Shown here piece after piece: positions 49,036 to 60,557 of a stretch of 64,000 bases of DNA. Source of the DNA: Danio rerio. Lineage: Eukaryota; Chordata; Actinopteri; Cypriniformes; Danionidae. Both the position numbers and the translations under genes were made by a program. The first letter of the stretch is position 1, and every line of letters begins with the position of its first letter. The notes below the pieces were generated by a model. It was not told where the DNA came from. It ran no database searches and saw nothing but the letters and a program-made list of their open reading frames with translations. Location of the stretch: contig NC_133188.1 of the NCBI RefSeq assembly GCF_049306965.1, positions 9,535,501 through 9,599,500 of the forward strand, in the 5' to 3' direction.

Positions 49036-50573
49036 TTTATAATCAGTGAGGGACCACTGACTTCTCAAAATATCACAAGAACGCAAGCATGTTTGGAGTA
49101 AATGACGACAGAATTTTCACTTCTGGCCTTTTAATGATTCCTCTCTCTACAGCATATCTCCAAATTAATCAAAAATCAACCCTGAAACCTGTTTCCAAAA
49201 ATCATCAGAAAATTCACAAGTACAAAAAGAACATTTTTGTGATTTTTTTATTATTATTATTATTTATTATTAAATATATTGCAGGGATAGTAGTACCTGT
49301 GTAATATTTTGAAATGAATTTCTTCTACCTGATTTGGGCGTAAAAATGTATTGTTGACCAAATATCATCTATAAATGGGAAAGAAAAATATTGTTTCCAT
49401 TTCAAAATGGCTTTCGGGAAACATGTTCCACCAATGCGTAAAGCACTTTGAGAGTGCAGGAAACGTGCTATATAAATGTAAGGAATTATTATTATTAATT
49501 ATTATTCATTCATTTCTATGTGAAACACTTTCATGAGCCCATTTAGCCAATAAGACAAAAACATAGTTTTACTAAAGTAAGCTTACATTTATCCACACAA
49601 AATAAACCTGACTGTATTATTTGTAGTAAAGCCGTGGTTAATTGTGTTAAATATGCCATTTCAGCCTGCAGAATGGCATTTCAAACTGTGGCCTAACAAA
49701 AATATAGAAAAGAAATATCGAGTTTCTGTAATATAAAACTAAATAATTCCTCTCACTGTATAGTTCCTAAAGTAAACTAGACAGAAACAAATGTATGTTA
49801 ATATTAACAGAATCACTCAAATAGCAATTAATCTGACTGATGTTAACGTTAAAGGTTTGATCGAGCTTTTAAGTAAAACAATAGATTAAAGTTACAGTAC
49901 CGTTAATATAACATTAATATTTACGTTACATTAAGTTGCATCAATGTTAGCATTAGCATCAAATGCTAATTAGCGCTACTATAGCCTGTGACATACAGTA
50001 ATAAACGTTAGATCTATTTACACTGACTTAAATATTCATTTGTTTAATTTGTAATTGTTTATTTTATTTAGGTTATTTTTTCTTTTTAATTCGCATTTTT
50101 CACTTAGTGAAGGTGGGGACTGTTGACTAACGTTAGTAGCTCTAAATTAGTTGACTGCAATGCTGTGATGGTGTTAGCATGTAGCATGTTCACACAAAAT
50201 AAGTACAGTTCGCAATTAAAAGCATTTTATACCTTTTGTTGTAACTTAATAAAATCTACTGCAATTAATGTCAATAAAGATGTTTAATCCACAAGAATTT
50301 GATCATTATTCCTACCTGTTAGCGTTCACATCGGTTCAGTCCTTATTTAGGCTAGAGTGGGTTATTTTTTGTGAATGAATCTGTGGATTTAAATAAATTG
50401 TGAGAGTCGATTCATCCTTGACCTATTCATAAATACAACAGTTGCTTTGTTGCTGAATAAATGTCTTATTCACTTAAGACAGTGTCCTACCACCACCTAC
50501 TGGCGGTTTCAGGTAATACATGGATAACTTCATTTTGTTGCATATTTTTCTTTTTAATTTATTATTTGAAGCA
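47489..50573. other. non-coding module flank (module 3)
   Basis: Collinear with 2055-4627 plus 6962-7415. Poly-C tract near 48092-48108 and (TG)n about 49008-49034. No gene is seen. Confidence 0.6.
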
Positions 50574-50603
50574 TTATACTACGGTGGCCCAGTAGTGCAA
50601 AAC

Positions 50604-51003
50604 ACAACAACATTAAGATGAAAACGCTGCAACACTAAGATGAAAAATGCAGCAACACTAAGATGAAAAATGCTGCAACACTAAGATGAAAAATGCTGCA
50701 ACACTAAGATGAAAAATGCTGCAACACTAAGATGAAAAATGCAGCAACACTAAGATGAAAAATGCTGCAACACTAAGATGAAAAATGCAGCAACACTAAG
50801 ATGAAAAATGCTGCAACACTAAGATGAAAAATGCTGCAACACTAAGATGAAAAAGCTGCAACACTAAGATGAAAAATGCTGCAACACTAAGATGAAAAAT
50901 GCTGCAACACTAAGATGAAAACGCTGCAACACTAAGATGAAAAATGCTGCAACACTAAGATGAAAAATGCTGCAACACTAAGATGAAAAATTCTGCAACA
51001 CTA
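50604..51003. repeat. left-arm minisatellite of the foldback element
   Basis: About 17 near-identical copies of AACACTAAGATGAAAAATGC(TGC); GCTGC and GCAGC variants alternate. Homogeneous, so recently amplified. Confidence 0.92.
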
Positions 51004-51583
51004 AAAACGTAACACAACGGAAATGCTCCCAACCACTAGGTGGCAGTGGAACACCGATTACTTCTTCTGATTAAACAGATATTATTAATACAGACCAAAA
51101 CAATGATTATTACCTCGAGAAATTCCACAAGAAGTTCTAAATGTAAGTTAGTAACATTAAATTTAAATCAAGTTGTGAATGAGGATTTTTATTACTTTAA
51201 GATTTGATATTCTGGGAAATCTTAATGTTTTTATAAAATTAAACATCAATAGTACTTCATGAAGCAATCCACAGAACTTGTTTCTGTTTTTCCTGCTTCA
51301 GAAACATTGTCATAAAAATCTATTGTATGTCACATTAATCAGCTAACGAAAATCTGCATTAAATATTAAAAAGAATAAAACATTCTTTAGAAATCAAACA
51401 GCATGTCCAATTAACATAAATCCTCGGGATCGTGCTTTGACGAGGTGTAACGTTACAACGCTATTTTAATATATTCATCAAAAAATAAGAAAATTCCGTG
51501 ACAAACCGCGTTATTCGATTTCATGTCAGATACGATTTATGAAATTCATAGGACCCTACAAACAATACAGCATTGTAACTTAC

Positions 51584-51707
51584 CTCCACTGGTGCTGGGC
51601 TCATTTCCATCAGGAACTTTGCCTTTCATAAACGTTATGTTTTTTCCACATTTGCTGCAGAATGACGGGCAACTGTCAAGTGAAGCCCAGCAAAATGGGC
51701 AATACAT
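51584..51707 (-). CDS. candidate zinc-ribbon first exon inside the foldback element
   Basis: Minus strand: ATG at 51707-51705 opens a 41-codon frame beginning MYCPFCWASLDSCPSFCSKC and continuing GKNITFMKGKVPDGNEPSTSG, then G and a canonical GTAAGT donor. The four Cys (CPFC ... CSKC-G) form a zinc-ribbon pattern. No second exon was found before the left arm, so the gene is cut short here. It may be the 5' exon of the protein of a parent autonomous element or a captured host exon. Family likeness is judged from the cysteine spacing only. Confidence 0.5.
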
Positions 51708-51827
51708 GATTGCTACCAAGAGCAACGTCCGAAATGAAACGAAACTTTTGAACTAAAACTCTTAAGATGGGCACACGACTGCCCGTTATCTGCCACCTAG
51801 TGGTCAGGAGCATTTCCGTTGTGTTGT

Positions 51828-52450
51828 GATTTTAAAGTTGCAGCGCTTTCATCTTAGTGTTGCAGCATGATTCATCTTAGTGTTGCAGCGTTTTTAACTT
51901 AATGTTGTTGTGTTTTCATCTTAATGTTGCTGCATTTTTATCTTAATGTTGTTGTGTTTTTATCTTAATGTTGCAGCATTTTTATCTTAATGTCGTTGTG
52001 TTTTCATCTTAATGTTGCAGCATTTTTATCTTAATGTTGTTGTATTTTCATCTTAATGTTGCTGCATTTTTATCTTGATGTTGTGTTTTCATCTTAATGT
52101 TGCAGCATTTTTATCTTAATGTTGTTGTGTTTTCATCTTAATGTTGTTGTGTTTTCATCCTAATGTTGTTGTGTTTTCATCCTAATGTTGTTGTGTTTTC
52201 ATCTTAATGTTGTTGTGTTTTCATCTTAATGTTGTTGTGTTTTCATCCTAATGTTGTTGTGTTTTCATCCTAATGTTGTTGTGTTTTCATCTTAATGTTG
52301 TTGTGTTTTCATCTTAATGTTGTTGTGTTTTCATCTTAATGTTGTTGTGTTCATGTTGCAGCATTTTTATCTTAATGTTGTTGTGTTTTCATCTTAATGT
52401 TGTTGTGTTCATGTTGCAGCGTTTTCATCTTAATGTTGTTGTTTTGCACT
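51828..52450. repeat. right-arm minisatellite of the foldback element
   Basis: About 27 copies of a 22-23-bp unit such as TTAATGTTGTTGTGTTTTCA(TC), with GTTGCAGCATTTTTATC variants near the core. They are the inverted, diverged counterpart of the left arm. The two arms differ in unit sequence and number, so they have amplified separately. Confidence 0.9.
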
Positions 52451-52468
52451 ATTGGGCCACCGTATTAT

Positions 52469-52620
52469 TCATTTAAAAAAGAATTCACAACAATAACGAG
52501 TTTATATAATCATAATATATAAAATATAATATAAATGATCATAATAATACTGTTAAAAATGATAAATAATTGATAACGAAAATGTAAAATAACTGAAATG
52601 AGCTACTCAAAATAAATGAA

Positions 52621-52682
<62 letters not shown>

Positions 52683-53001
52683 GCACGTATAAATATATAT
52701 AAACATGGTAAAAATTGTAACAAAAAGCAAAACGCAGAAAAGTTGTGCATGACAGAAAAAAAATACATAGGCCTAAGTGCAAAATTAATTTAATTAATAA
52801 TTGGAAAAAATGTGTATAAGCTGGTGGCTGTGTGAGCACATTAAGGCGAATGAGCCAGTCAGTCTAGCGCGGGCCTGCATTAGAAGTTTGTTGTGTTTTA
52901 AAAAGTCTCTACGTCATACCAAATGGAACTGTGGAACTCTGACATCATCGGTGACAGTAAAAAGCTTTTGACGAAGCAGAATCTCTCAGTAGCTTCTTTG
53001 G
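52469..53001. other. flank and candidate promoter of pim copy 3
   Basis: Collinear with 7411-7965; (CA)n at about 52620-52680. The TACGTCA site is kept (near 52909); the AP-1-like site reads TGAGCCA. Confidence 0.55.
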
Positions 53002-56000
53002 ATGTCTAGTAGTTCAGTACTTTCTGCGATTCAACAGTACAGTGATAAAATGGCATTTTCAAAACTGATTAACCGTCTGAAGAAAGCGTTTGGTGTTAAG
53101 TGTGCGAACGAACAACCGTGTGAGCCACTCGAACCCACCGGCAGCACGACAGAGAATCACCGTCATCTGATGACCGATGACCCGGCCGTCGCTGCAGGAA
53201 AACAGGCAGGGAGACAGAAAAAGAGGAAACTCAAATTGTCTCCCATCTTCTTCGCCTGTTTTTCCAGAAGAAGAGCTACTGTTGTTGGTAAAATAGATTT
53301 ATGAGCACTTTTAATTACTAAAGCATACTGTTAAACACACCAAACACATCACATAAGTGTTTAAAGATCAGAAATGAACATTACTGGAAGACATTTTAGA
53401 AAGAGTTTCTTAAAGCCACAGTTCACATAAACAAGACAATTCTGTCATAATTTACTCCTTAAACCTGTTTGAGGTGCTTTCAGCCATTGACTTCCACAGT
53501 ATTTTGTGTTCCTACAATGAAGGTTAATGGCTGCTGATTTCAGGAATTTTCTTCAGAATTTGTAGTTTTGTGTAAAAAACAGAAAAAATAAGAATTATTT
53601 GTATTAGGATTTTTTATTTCAGTGAGCTTTGCCTTTAGATATATAGTTTACTTGTTTGCTAATTCAATGCAGAAAACCCATGAAGATCATCAATAAAAAC
53701 ACATTGAGTAATGTTTCTGCAAATGAACTGTTCAAATATCTTGTCAAAAAGAGTTGTAGAGTCATATTAATGATGTTCCTTCCTCTCTTTAGATCAGCTA
53801 TGTGTGCAGGAGATCCACGAACTTCACGCAGAGCCCATCAGTAGCTCTAAATTCTTCTGCACTGCTGTGAGCAACCTGGAGCTGGAAGTTCTCCAACCTC
53901 CAGCTCTTGATGCTCCAGATTTAGACTCTAAACCGGAAGTGAACAGCTTTGACTCTGCAGTGGTCATTGAGAACGACTCTGCAGAGCTTCACTTCCCAGA
54001 AGACAACGAATCCTCCCTCAGTGAGGACAGCCTGGAGCAAGAGCTTGATAGTCCTCCAAGTTCACCATCTGATGAGGACAATGAACTTCCAGTGAGCCAG
54101 CAGCTCATAACAGATGACATCTGTGACTCTGCCCTGGATGAAAACTCGAACCCTTCACCGGATCAGGTCTCACAAGAGGACTCTGCTGTGGAGTCTACAG
54201 CAGATGATGGGACCTGCTTGGACAATAGTAAGTTTATTGCTGGAGTTCAGAACATTTGTTTAGGCTCATCAAACTTTGTAAAATTATACAGTTGAAGTCA
54301 AAATTATTCGCCCTCCTGTGATTTTTTATTAATATTTTTTAAATATTTCCCAAATGATGCAGAGCAATAAAGTTTAAGTATTCAGAACTTTAAGCTGAAC
54401 ACTGGTATCTTGGAAAATATCCAGTAAATATGATGTACTGTCATCACGACAAAGATAAAAGACATCAGTTATTAGAAATGAGTTATTAAAACTATCATGT
54501 TCTGAAATCTGACAATAATTCTGACTTCAACTGTTTGTGTTTTTATTTGGTTTATAATTTAATGACATTTTCTTCATTTTTAACAGATGACATCAGCTGC
54601 CGCTACAAACTCGGAAAGCAGCTTGGTGAAGGAGGTTTCGGCTCCGTGTATGAGGGGATTCGCATACAGGATGGTCTGCAGGTATTCATTTTTGTAGACT
54701 CAAATCCTCTGATGAAGTTCCCTGTTTAAAGAACATCATCAGAGCTTTCATTGTTTGGACATTTCTGCTGACGAATGAATCCTCTGTTCAGGATTTATGA
54801 CTGAATGAAATGATCTCCGTGCACATGTTAATTGTTCGCTTGTTCCTGTAAACAGGTGGCAGTTAAATTTGTCCAGAAGACACCAAATATGCAAGATGTC
54901 AGCTCTGTGAGTAGACTACACTTTCTGTTCGCTGTGTTCAGTTTATAAAGTCTTATATTTATTATAGACCACAGGCTGTGGTTAGAAACCCTTGTTTGAA
55001 AACCAACATTATTATTTTGTTTTCAGTCATGTGACCAGCCACTTCCTCTAGAGATCACCTTGGCAAACATGGCCAGCGGTGGCTCCAGGTGTCCGAACAT
55101 TATTCAGCTTTTGGACTGGCAGGTCTTTGAAAATCATTATGTCATGGTGATGGAGCGGCCTAGTCCAAGCATGGACCTGGAGGCATTCCTTGAAGTCAGC
55201 GGAGGAGTCCTCAGTGAGAAAACAGCACATACCATCATGAGGCAAGCTGTTTATGCGGCCAACGTGTGCTGTTACCGCGGGGTGTTCCACCGGGACATTA
55301 AGCTTCAAAACCTGCTGGTGAACCCCGACACACTGGAAGTCAAGCTGATCGACTTCGGGTGTGGAGACTTCATGATGGAATCAGCCTACAGTCTCTTCTC
55401 TGGTAGGTGTTTTGAATAGTGTGGTCAAAAGTATCGACTTCGGTACCAATCGATTCTGACATTTAACAAGTCAATTTGAGCGCTGTTAAACACCACTGAT
55501 TGGCCATTGGTGTTCACATGCTCAGCAAATATGACTGTGATGAGTGTCGGTATCGATTGGTAGTTGATACTTTTGACAACACTAGTTATGAATGTGCATA
55601 AGCATTATTAATATACGTATTGAAAGCTGGTTAATTAGCACAGCTGAAGCCCATCTGGTATATATATTCAACATGATGCTAAACTAAACGTCTCTTCTCC
55701 AGGCACAGAAGCGTACATCCCGCCAGAGTTTTATGAAAAAGGATGCTACCGGGCCAAACCAGCGACGGTCTATTCTCTTGGGGTTCTTCTGTTCACAATG
55801 CTCCATGGAGAATTCCCATCAGCGTATGACCTGTACTACCTTCAACATGACTGGTCCAAATTTACCCTCTCTCAAGGTGAGATGTTCATCAAAGAACAAT
55901 TAAGTGAAACAGCTTAATAATAATAATAACAATAACCTCACCTCTCCATTTCTTCTTCACAGAATGCTGTGATATGATGACGGCTTGTCTGCATGAGAAT

Positions 56001-56063
56001 CCAGAGTGCAGAATTCCTCTAGAAGAGATGCCTTACCACGACTGGTCCATGCTGGAGTTCTGA
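53002..56063 (+). CDS. Pim-like Ser/Thr protein kinase, copy 3
   Basis: Seven coding exons: 53002-53287, 53793-54227, 54587-54681, 54856-54906, 55027-55402, 55703-55876, 55963-56063. Exon 2 is 9 bp shorter than in copies 1 and 2 (loss of three acidic-region residues after LDAP), giving 505 residues, or 489 from the second ATG at 53050. The kinase core is complete: GEGGFGSVYEG, VAVK, ERP hinge, HRDIKLQN (AAG at 55300-55302), IDFG, PPE. It differs from both other copies at RCPNIIQLL. All frames are open with canonical splice sites; likely functional. Convergent with protease copy D. Exons 1-2 resemble nothing I know outside this group. Confidence 0.94.
54289..54533. mobile_element. Tc1/mariner-like MITE in pim copy 3 intron 2
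   Basis: Same element and site as 9262-9505. Confidence 0.7.
55417..55584. mobile_element. palindromic MITE in pim copy 3 intron 5
   Basis: Same element and site as 10389-10556. Confidence 0.7.
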
Positions 56064-56111
56064 GTCACATTAGCAGAATGTTTTGTATATTTGATTTTTG
56101 TACACGTCTGT

Positions 56112-56117
56112 AATAAA
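56112..56117 (+). terminator. poly(A) signal of pim copy 3
   Basis: AATAAA 49 bases after the stop, as in the other copies. Confidence 0.8.
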
Positions 56118-56817
56118 GATATATTTTATTGAACTCACTTGTGTTGTGGCTTATATTGTGATCTAGCCCCAGTGTTGTCAGATTGTGTGGATTTAAAATG
56201 GTTTTGTATGGGGTGACAAAAATTTGGCATGAGGTTTGAACAGCATCCAGTCCTTTCCAACACACACTGCAGTTGACACTGGCGTCATTACAGCGCACTT
56301 TTAGAAATACACTTTTTCAGAATGCTGTACAGCGCTGACCCAAAACCTAAACATATCAGTCACTGCGACATAAGCAAATCATCCATAAACATTCCAATGG
56401 TTTATTGTGAAATCAGAGCTGTTCAGAAAAATGTATTAAAATACAAACGTCGTAACATGAGAATGTGAGACTCAATACAAAACATCAGCATTTTCACAAT
56501 AAGAGCACCCAGTTTTATTAAGGTCGTTGAGTGTTTGTTGCCATCATGACAATCCTAAACAAAATATTCAGTGATATTCCTTCAAATCAATACTGATAGT
56601 GTAGTTTGCGCAGACACACTGAGGTTTATCCAGTGTACAGAAGTCTGAATCATCCACATTATTTCATACGCTTCCAGAAACACGTTTACTACACGAATGT
56701 CCAGCGTTTGCTAAAACTGTTCAACTCTTTAGATGATTCCTTTCTTACAACATCTCCAACTATGGCAGCTTCTCATTACTCACCATTTCTTAATCTTACT
56801 AAATACTTGACTTGATG
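56118..56817. other. intergenic gap between pim copy 3 and protease copy D
   Basis: Collinear with 11090-11789; no gene seen. Confidence 0.55.
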
Positions 56818-57472
56818 TCACTCTGTGGACTCTGGGGTCATGTGCAGCATGAGCAGGTCGGCCCCCCGGCGGACCACCACATTTGGTCCTCACAGCATTA
56901 TATATCTCCTCCGACGTGTTCACCTTTACCCCATTGATCTCAATAATAACATCTCCTGGCTTCATTCCGGCTCTGCAAAACAGAAAACAGGAAATGACAT
57001 CATCAATAGGATGCCTTAATCAACAGCTGATAACATCATGTTCAGAGAGCAGCACACCTGTTGGCTGGAGATCCTACAATCACACGGTGGATGAGAACTC
57101 CATGAGAAACATCAGGGAAGGACGGGTCTCGCATCCTTAGCTCTTCGATTATACTGAGGAAGGGAAAAAGAGAATTTAAAGATAATAAAAGACTCACTTC
57201 AGTGCAAACACAGGAGTGTGTGCACAGGGAAATGCGCAAAAATGTAATCCATGTAACAGTGTGCACAAACACACGTGAGTTAATACGATTGATTATTAAC
57301 CAGTGTCTGCACATTTTATGACCAAAATTTATGAGCAATTTCTTTTTAGTCAGGCCTGTGGATATCTTTCAATATCCATAACACACATTTAATCTGATTC
57401 ATTACAGCATGTACTGATAAATTAATTCAATGCATTTCAAATTAACAGCATTTCTATTGTCACACTCTATGC

Positions 57473-57664
57473 CAGGGGTGGCCAACCCTGTTCCTGGAGA
57501 TCTACCTTCTTGCAGATTTCAGTTGCTACCCATATCAAACACACCTGAACAAATCAATTAGGACCTGAACACCACGTGATAATTACAGGCAGGTGTGTTT
57601 GATATGGGTTGCAACTGAACTCTGCAGGAAGGTAGATCTCCAGGAACAGTGTTGGCCACCCCTG
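57473..57664. mobile_element. 192-bp hAT-type palindromic MITE
   Basis: Ends CAGGGGTGGCC and its perfect inverse, flanked by an exact 8-bp duplication CTCTATGC (57465-57472, 57665-57672). The element is nearly one palindrome (GATATGGGT and AGGTAGATCTCCAGGAACAG arms). The 8-bp duplication and CAGGGGTG ends mark the hAT superfamily. Exact duplication indicates a recent insertion. Confidence 0.92.
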
Positions 57665-57734
57665 CTCTATGCAATTGAAGTAGTATGAATGTTTTGTTGA
57701 GGTGTTTTTTGTTGAAGCGAATGTAATATTGATT

Positions 57735-58530
57735 GTTATGCTGATATATCTACAGAGATGGGAAGTACAAATACTTTGTTACTGTACTTAAGTAGATTTT
57801 TCTAGTATCAGTACTTTACTCCACTACTTATTTCTTTGACTACTTTTTACTTACATTTTTACACAAATATCTGTACTTTCTGCTCCTTACATTTTTTAAT
57901 TCACGCACGTTACTTTTATTTTCATGTGTTTGGTGGCGCGATCAATATTATTTCGTGTCATTGCGCAATATGAACAGTTTTGATGCAGTCAGTCCATATT
58001 TCCTCATTGTGCACCTGTGTGCTGCACTGTGTGGCCTTTTCAAGGCTATTGCGCACTGTACATGGTTTAGTTTATGAAGATTACAATGAGAAAGGCTAGG
58101 ATGACTATGCAGATGTGACAGAGGGAGACGTTAAATCTAACATGACTGATGCTGCCCTGTTTACACGATAATAAAACACATTTTGCTCGTTCAGATCACA
58201 GGTAGACAAGAGAGACACATTCTAGTTTAAAAGCATGCGGTTTAATGCTCAAGTCTTTTGTCCACTTCTGATCATTCTGAACAGGCTTTCTCTTGTCTTT
58301 CATTGTAATACCGCGAAATATAGTGCTTTTTTGTAAAGATTTGTACATTTAATACTAAAACAATCAAATACTTTATAAAAAAAATTATGCATTGTGGTTT
58401 ATTTCCTTTATTTCTGATAAGTTTTATTAAATTTTTCTATTAACAATTTTTTTTTCAAAAACAAAATGTAAGTATGCTGGTCAATTTATGAATAAAAATA
58501 TAATTATTCCAGAATTAGTTTTAAACTGTG
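57735..58530. repeat. dispersed fish repeat of unknown class
   Basis: The sequence starting GGGAAGTACAAATACTTTGT and TACTGTACTTAAGTAGATTT resembles a common teleost repeat. No coding frame is seen and the boundaries are not clear. Confidence 0.4.
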
Positions 58531-58534
58531 GATA

Positions 58535-58655
58535 CCATTTCATCTGCAACCCAGTACTAGGAAACACCTATACTCACTCACATTCACACACACACTTATA
58601 CACTGCCAGTTCAGTTGAATTATTATTCATCTATACTGCGTGTCTTTGGGACTGA
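58535..58655 (-). mobile_element. degenerate DANA SINE fragment
   Basis: On the minus strand it reads like the DANA middle: CAGTCCCAAAGACACGCAG, then GAATGTGAGTGAGTATAGG, TTTCCTAGTACTGGGTTGCA. Diverged and truncated. Confidence 0.65.
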
Positions 58656-58750
58656 GGTTGAAACGGGTACTTTTTAATTTATTACATTTTTGAGGCTGTA
58701 CTTCTTTAAAGGATGTGTGTACTTTTGTTATCTCTGTCTATCTATCAAAC

Positions 58751-58893
58751 TATCAGTCAGTCAGTCAGTCTGTCTGTCTGTCAGTCAGTCAGTCAGTCAG
58801 TCAGTCAGTCAGTCAGTCAGTCAGTCAGTCAGTCAGTCAGTCAGTCAGTCAGTCAGTCAGTCAGTCAGTCAGTCAGTCTGTCTGTCTGTCTGT
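58751..58893. repeat. (TCAG)n microsatellite
   Basis: About 35 TCAG units with TCTG variants at both ends. It produces Gln-Ser-Val-Ser open frames in all three forward frames that are not genes. Confidence 0.95.
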
Positions 58894-60557
58894 GTATCCA
58901 TCTTGAATTTTACTGAGAAACTGCTCAAAATACAAAAGTTTCACTCATAATTGTTAAATACAAAAACATCAAGTATACATTTTGAAAAAAAGAGATATAA
59001 ATGATTTTTTCTATTCAACATAGAATTAACTACAAATATTTGTTTCCCCCCCAGAGGTCTCTAAATTGGTATTTGGATACTCTAAAACAGTTTGGTTACA
59101 AACTAACCAAAATAAAGAAATTGATACACATTTAAAACTAAACCAAAATGAATAAATTATACAATTATTCCATTATTTATTATCCATTTATTCATTCATT
59201 TACTTATGATTAATAAGAAAATATTAAATCATTTGGTTTAATGAAATAATTCTTTGAACAAGTAACTAGAACTGTCACCAACTGAGTAAAAGTATTGGGA
59301 ATAAGAAAAGTCAATTAATTCAGAAAGAAAACACCACTGTATGTTGACTGGAGATGTGCAAGTGAGTGAGTGAGTGAGTTTGTGTGTGTGTGTCAGTGTG
59401 TGTGTCAGTGTGTGTGTGTGTAAGAGAGAGAGAGAGAGAGAAATGGAGTACTTTCATTCTCTCAGTCGCAGTGAAATAGGGGCTTTTGCTGTAAATGTCA
59501 GCTGTCCAGCAAACACACACGCAGTGAAATTGTGCACAGTTTGAGTTTTAAGTAGTTAGAGTGTTGTAAATACTCGCGCTCGCCTCCCTCGCGACAGAGC
59601 GCATATGAGATAAATGACGTCAGTACACAATAATCGGTTATGATTATTACAGAACCGATACCGAACTGTCCGCATGTGCATCGAAGAAACAATTCATTTT
59701 GACACCCCTATTTGAAAGGTTTAATTAAAATATATGATTAAAATATTTAAATTTAGCCTTTTATTTACATATTTTACACTATTTTTCTTATTTGCTCATT
59801 CTTGTCTTTACAATATGGCAAATTTGTTTCTTAAATAGCTGTACAGCACATGGAAATATTATTTTACACTTGATCTTAAACTGAAATAATTTTACAAAAA
59901 AGACAAGTACACTGTCAGTAATAAAATAATAAAGCAAATGGCCTTGTTTAACTCTAGGTATTTGAAATATGACAACACTGCATTTCTTAAAGCAGTGTTT
60001 GAAGAGCCTTATTGTTCATTATGTTAAATGTAACAGCAGATTGCTTTGACCTGTAATGCCTGTACAATTCAGTGATGCTTTAAGACAGATCAGAATACAG
60101 CTGCTGTGTATAAATCCCACAAATACCCCAAACAAAAACATTTCTAGCATAATTCTTTTGTCTTAAAGAAATATAAAAAGTCCCAACTTTGCTCAAAGTA
60201 AGGTTTACTTGATGATACAGCCTAATAAAAAGTCTGTAATCCAAATACTTTTTTTAGTCAAGGAGCAAAGATAAATAATTTCTACTTTAATATTGAGGAG
60301 ATCGCAATTGTATACAGTCTGAGCACACTGAGATGATGAGAGAACTTGCAGTTAATTTGAAAAAGCCTATTTAAGAGCTCGCATATGTGTTTTTATGATT
60401 AATGTACATGACTGCGCTCTCATGTTACAATAAAACGCTCGATACGTTTGCAGAAATGAGTAATTGAGCAATACCTGCATTCCCACACCAACATTCAGTA
60501 GAGTGACAGACAAGTCAGAAGAACAGAGTGAAGAGAAGAGAGCAAAATGTGTGTGTA
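58894..60557. other. unique intronic sequence of protease copy D
   Basis: AT-rich, no exon seen. It has a GTGAGT/TGTG and GA simple-repeat cluster at about 59360-59442. Confidence 0.5.

Larger units (their letters stand above)
50578..52464. mobile_element. foldback DNA transposon with minisatellite arms
   Basis: Inserted in module 3 only; module 1 keeps the empty site GAAGCATTATTCATT near 7407. The 4-bp TTAT is duplicated (50574-50577, 52465-52468). The ends TACGGTGGCCCAGTAGTGC and (reverse) TACGGTGGCCCAATAGTGC are inverted, as are the inner blocks 51011-51046 and 51790-51825 (AACACAACGGAAATGCTCCC). Each arm is filled with 22-23-bp tandem repeats that are inverted relative to the other arm, so one strand can fold into a very long hairpin. 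The core (51050-51785) is unique and carries a candidate exon on the minus strand. Superfamily not assigned. Confidence 0.88.

Noticed and set aside
50604-52450. Regular short repeats resembling a CRISPR array
   Set aside because: Units are directly adjacent without variable spacers, the two blocks are inverted, and the host is a vertebrate; they are minisatellite arms of a foldback transposon.
58690-58950. Gln-Ser-Val-Ser repeat proteins in three frames
   Set aside because: Translation of the (TCAG)n microsatellite; open in every forward frame.
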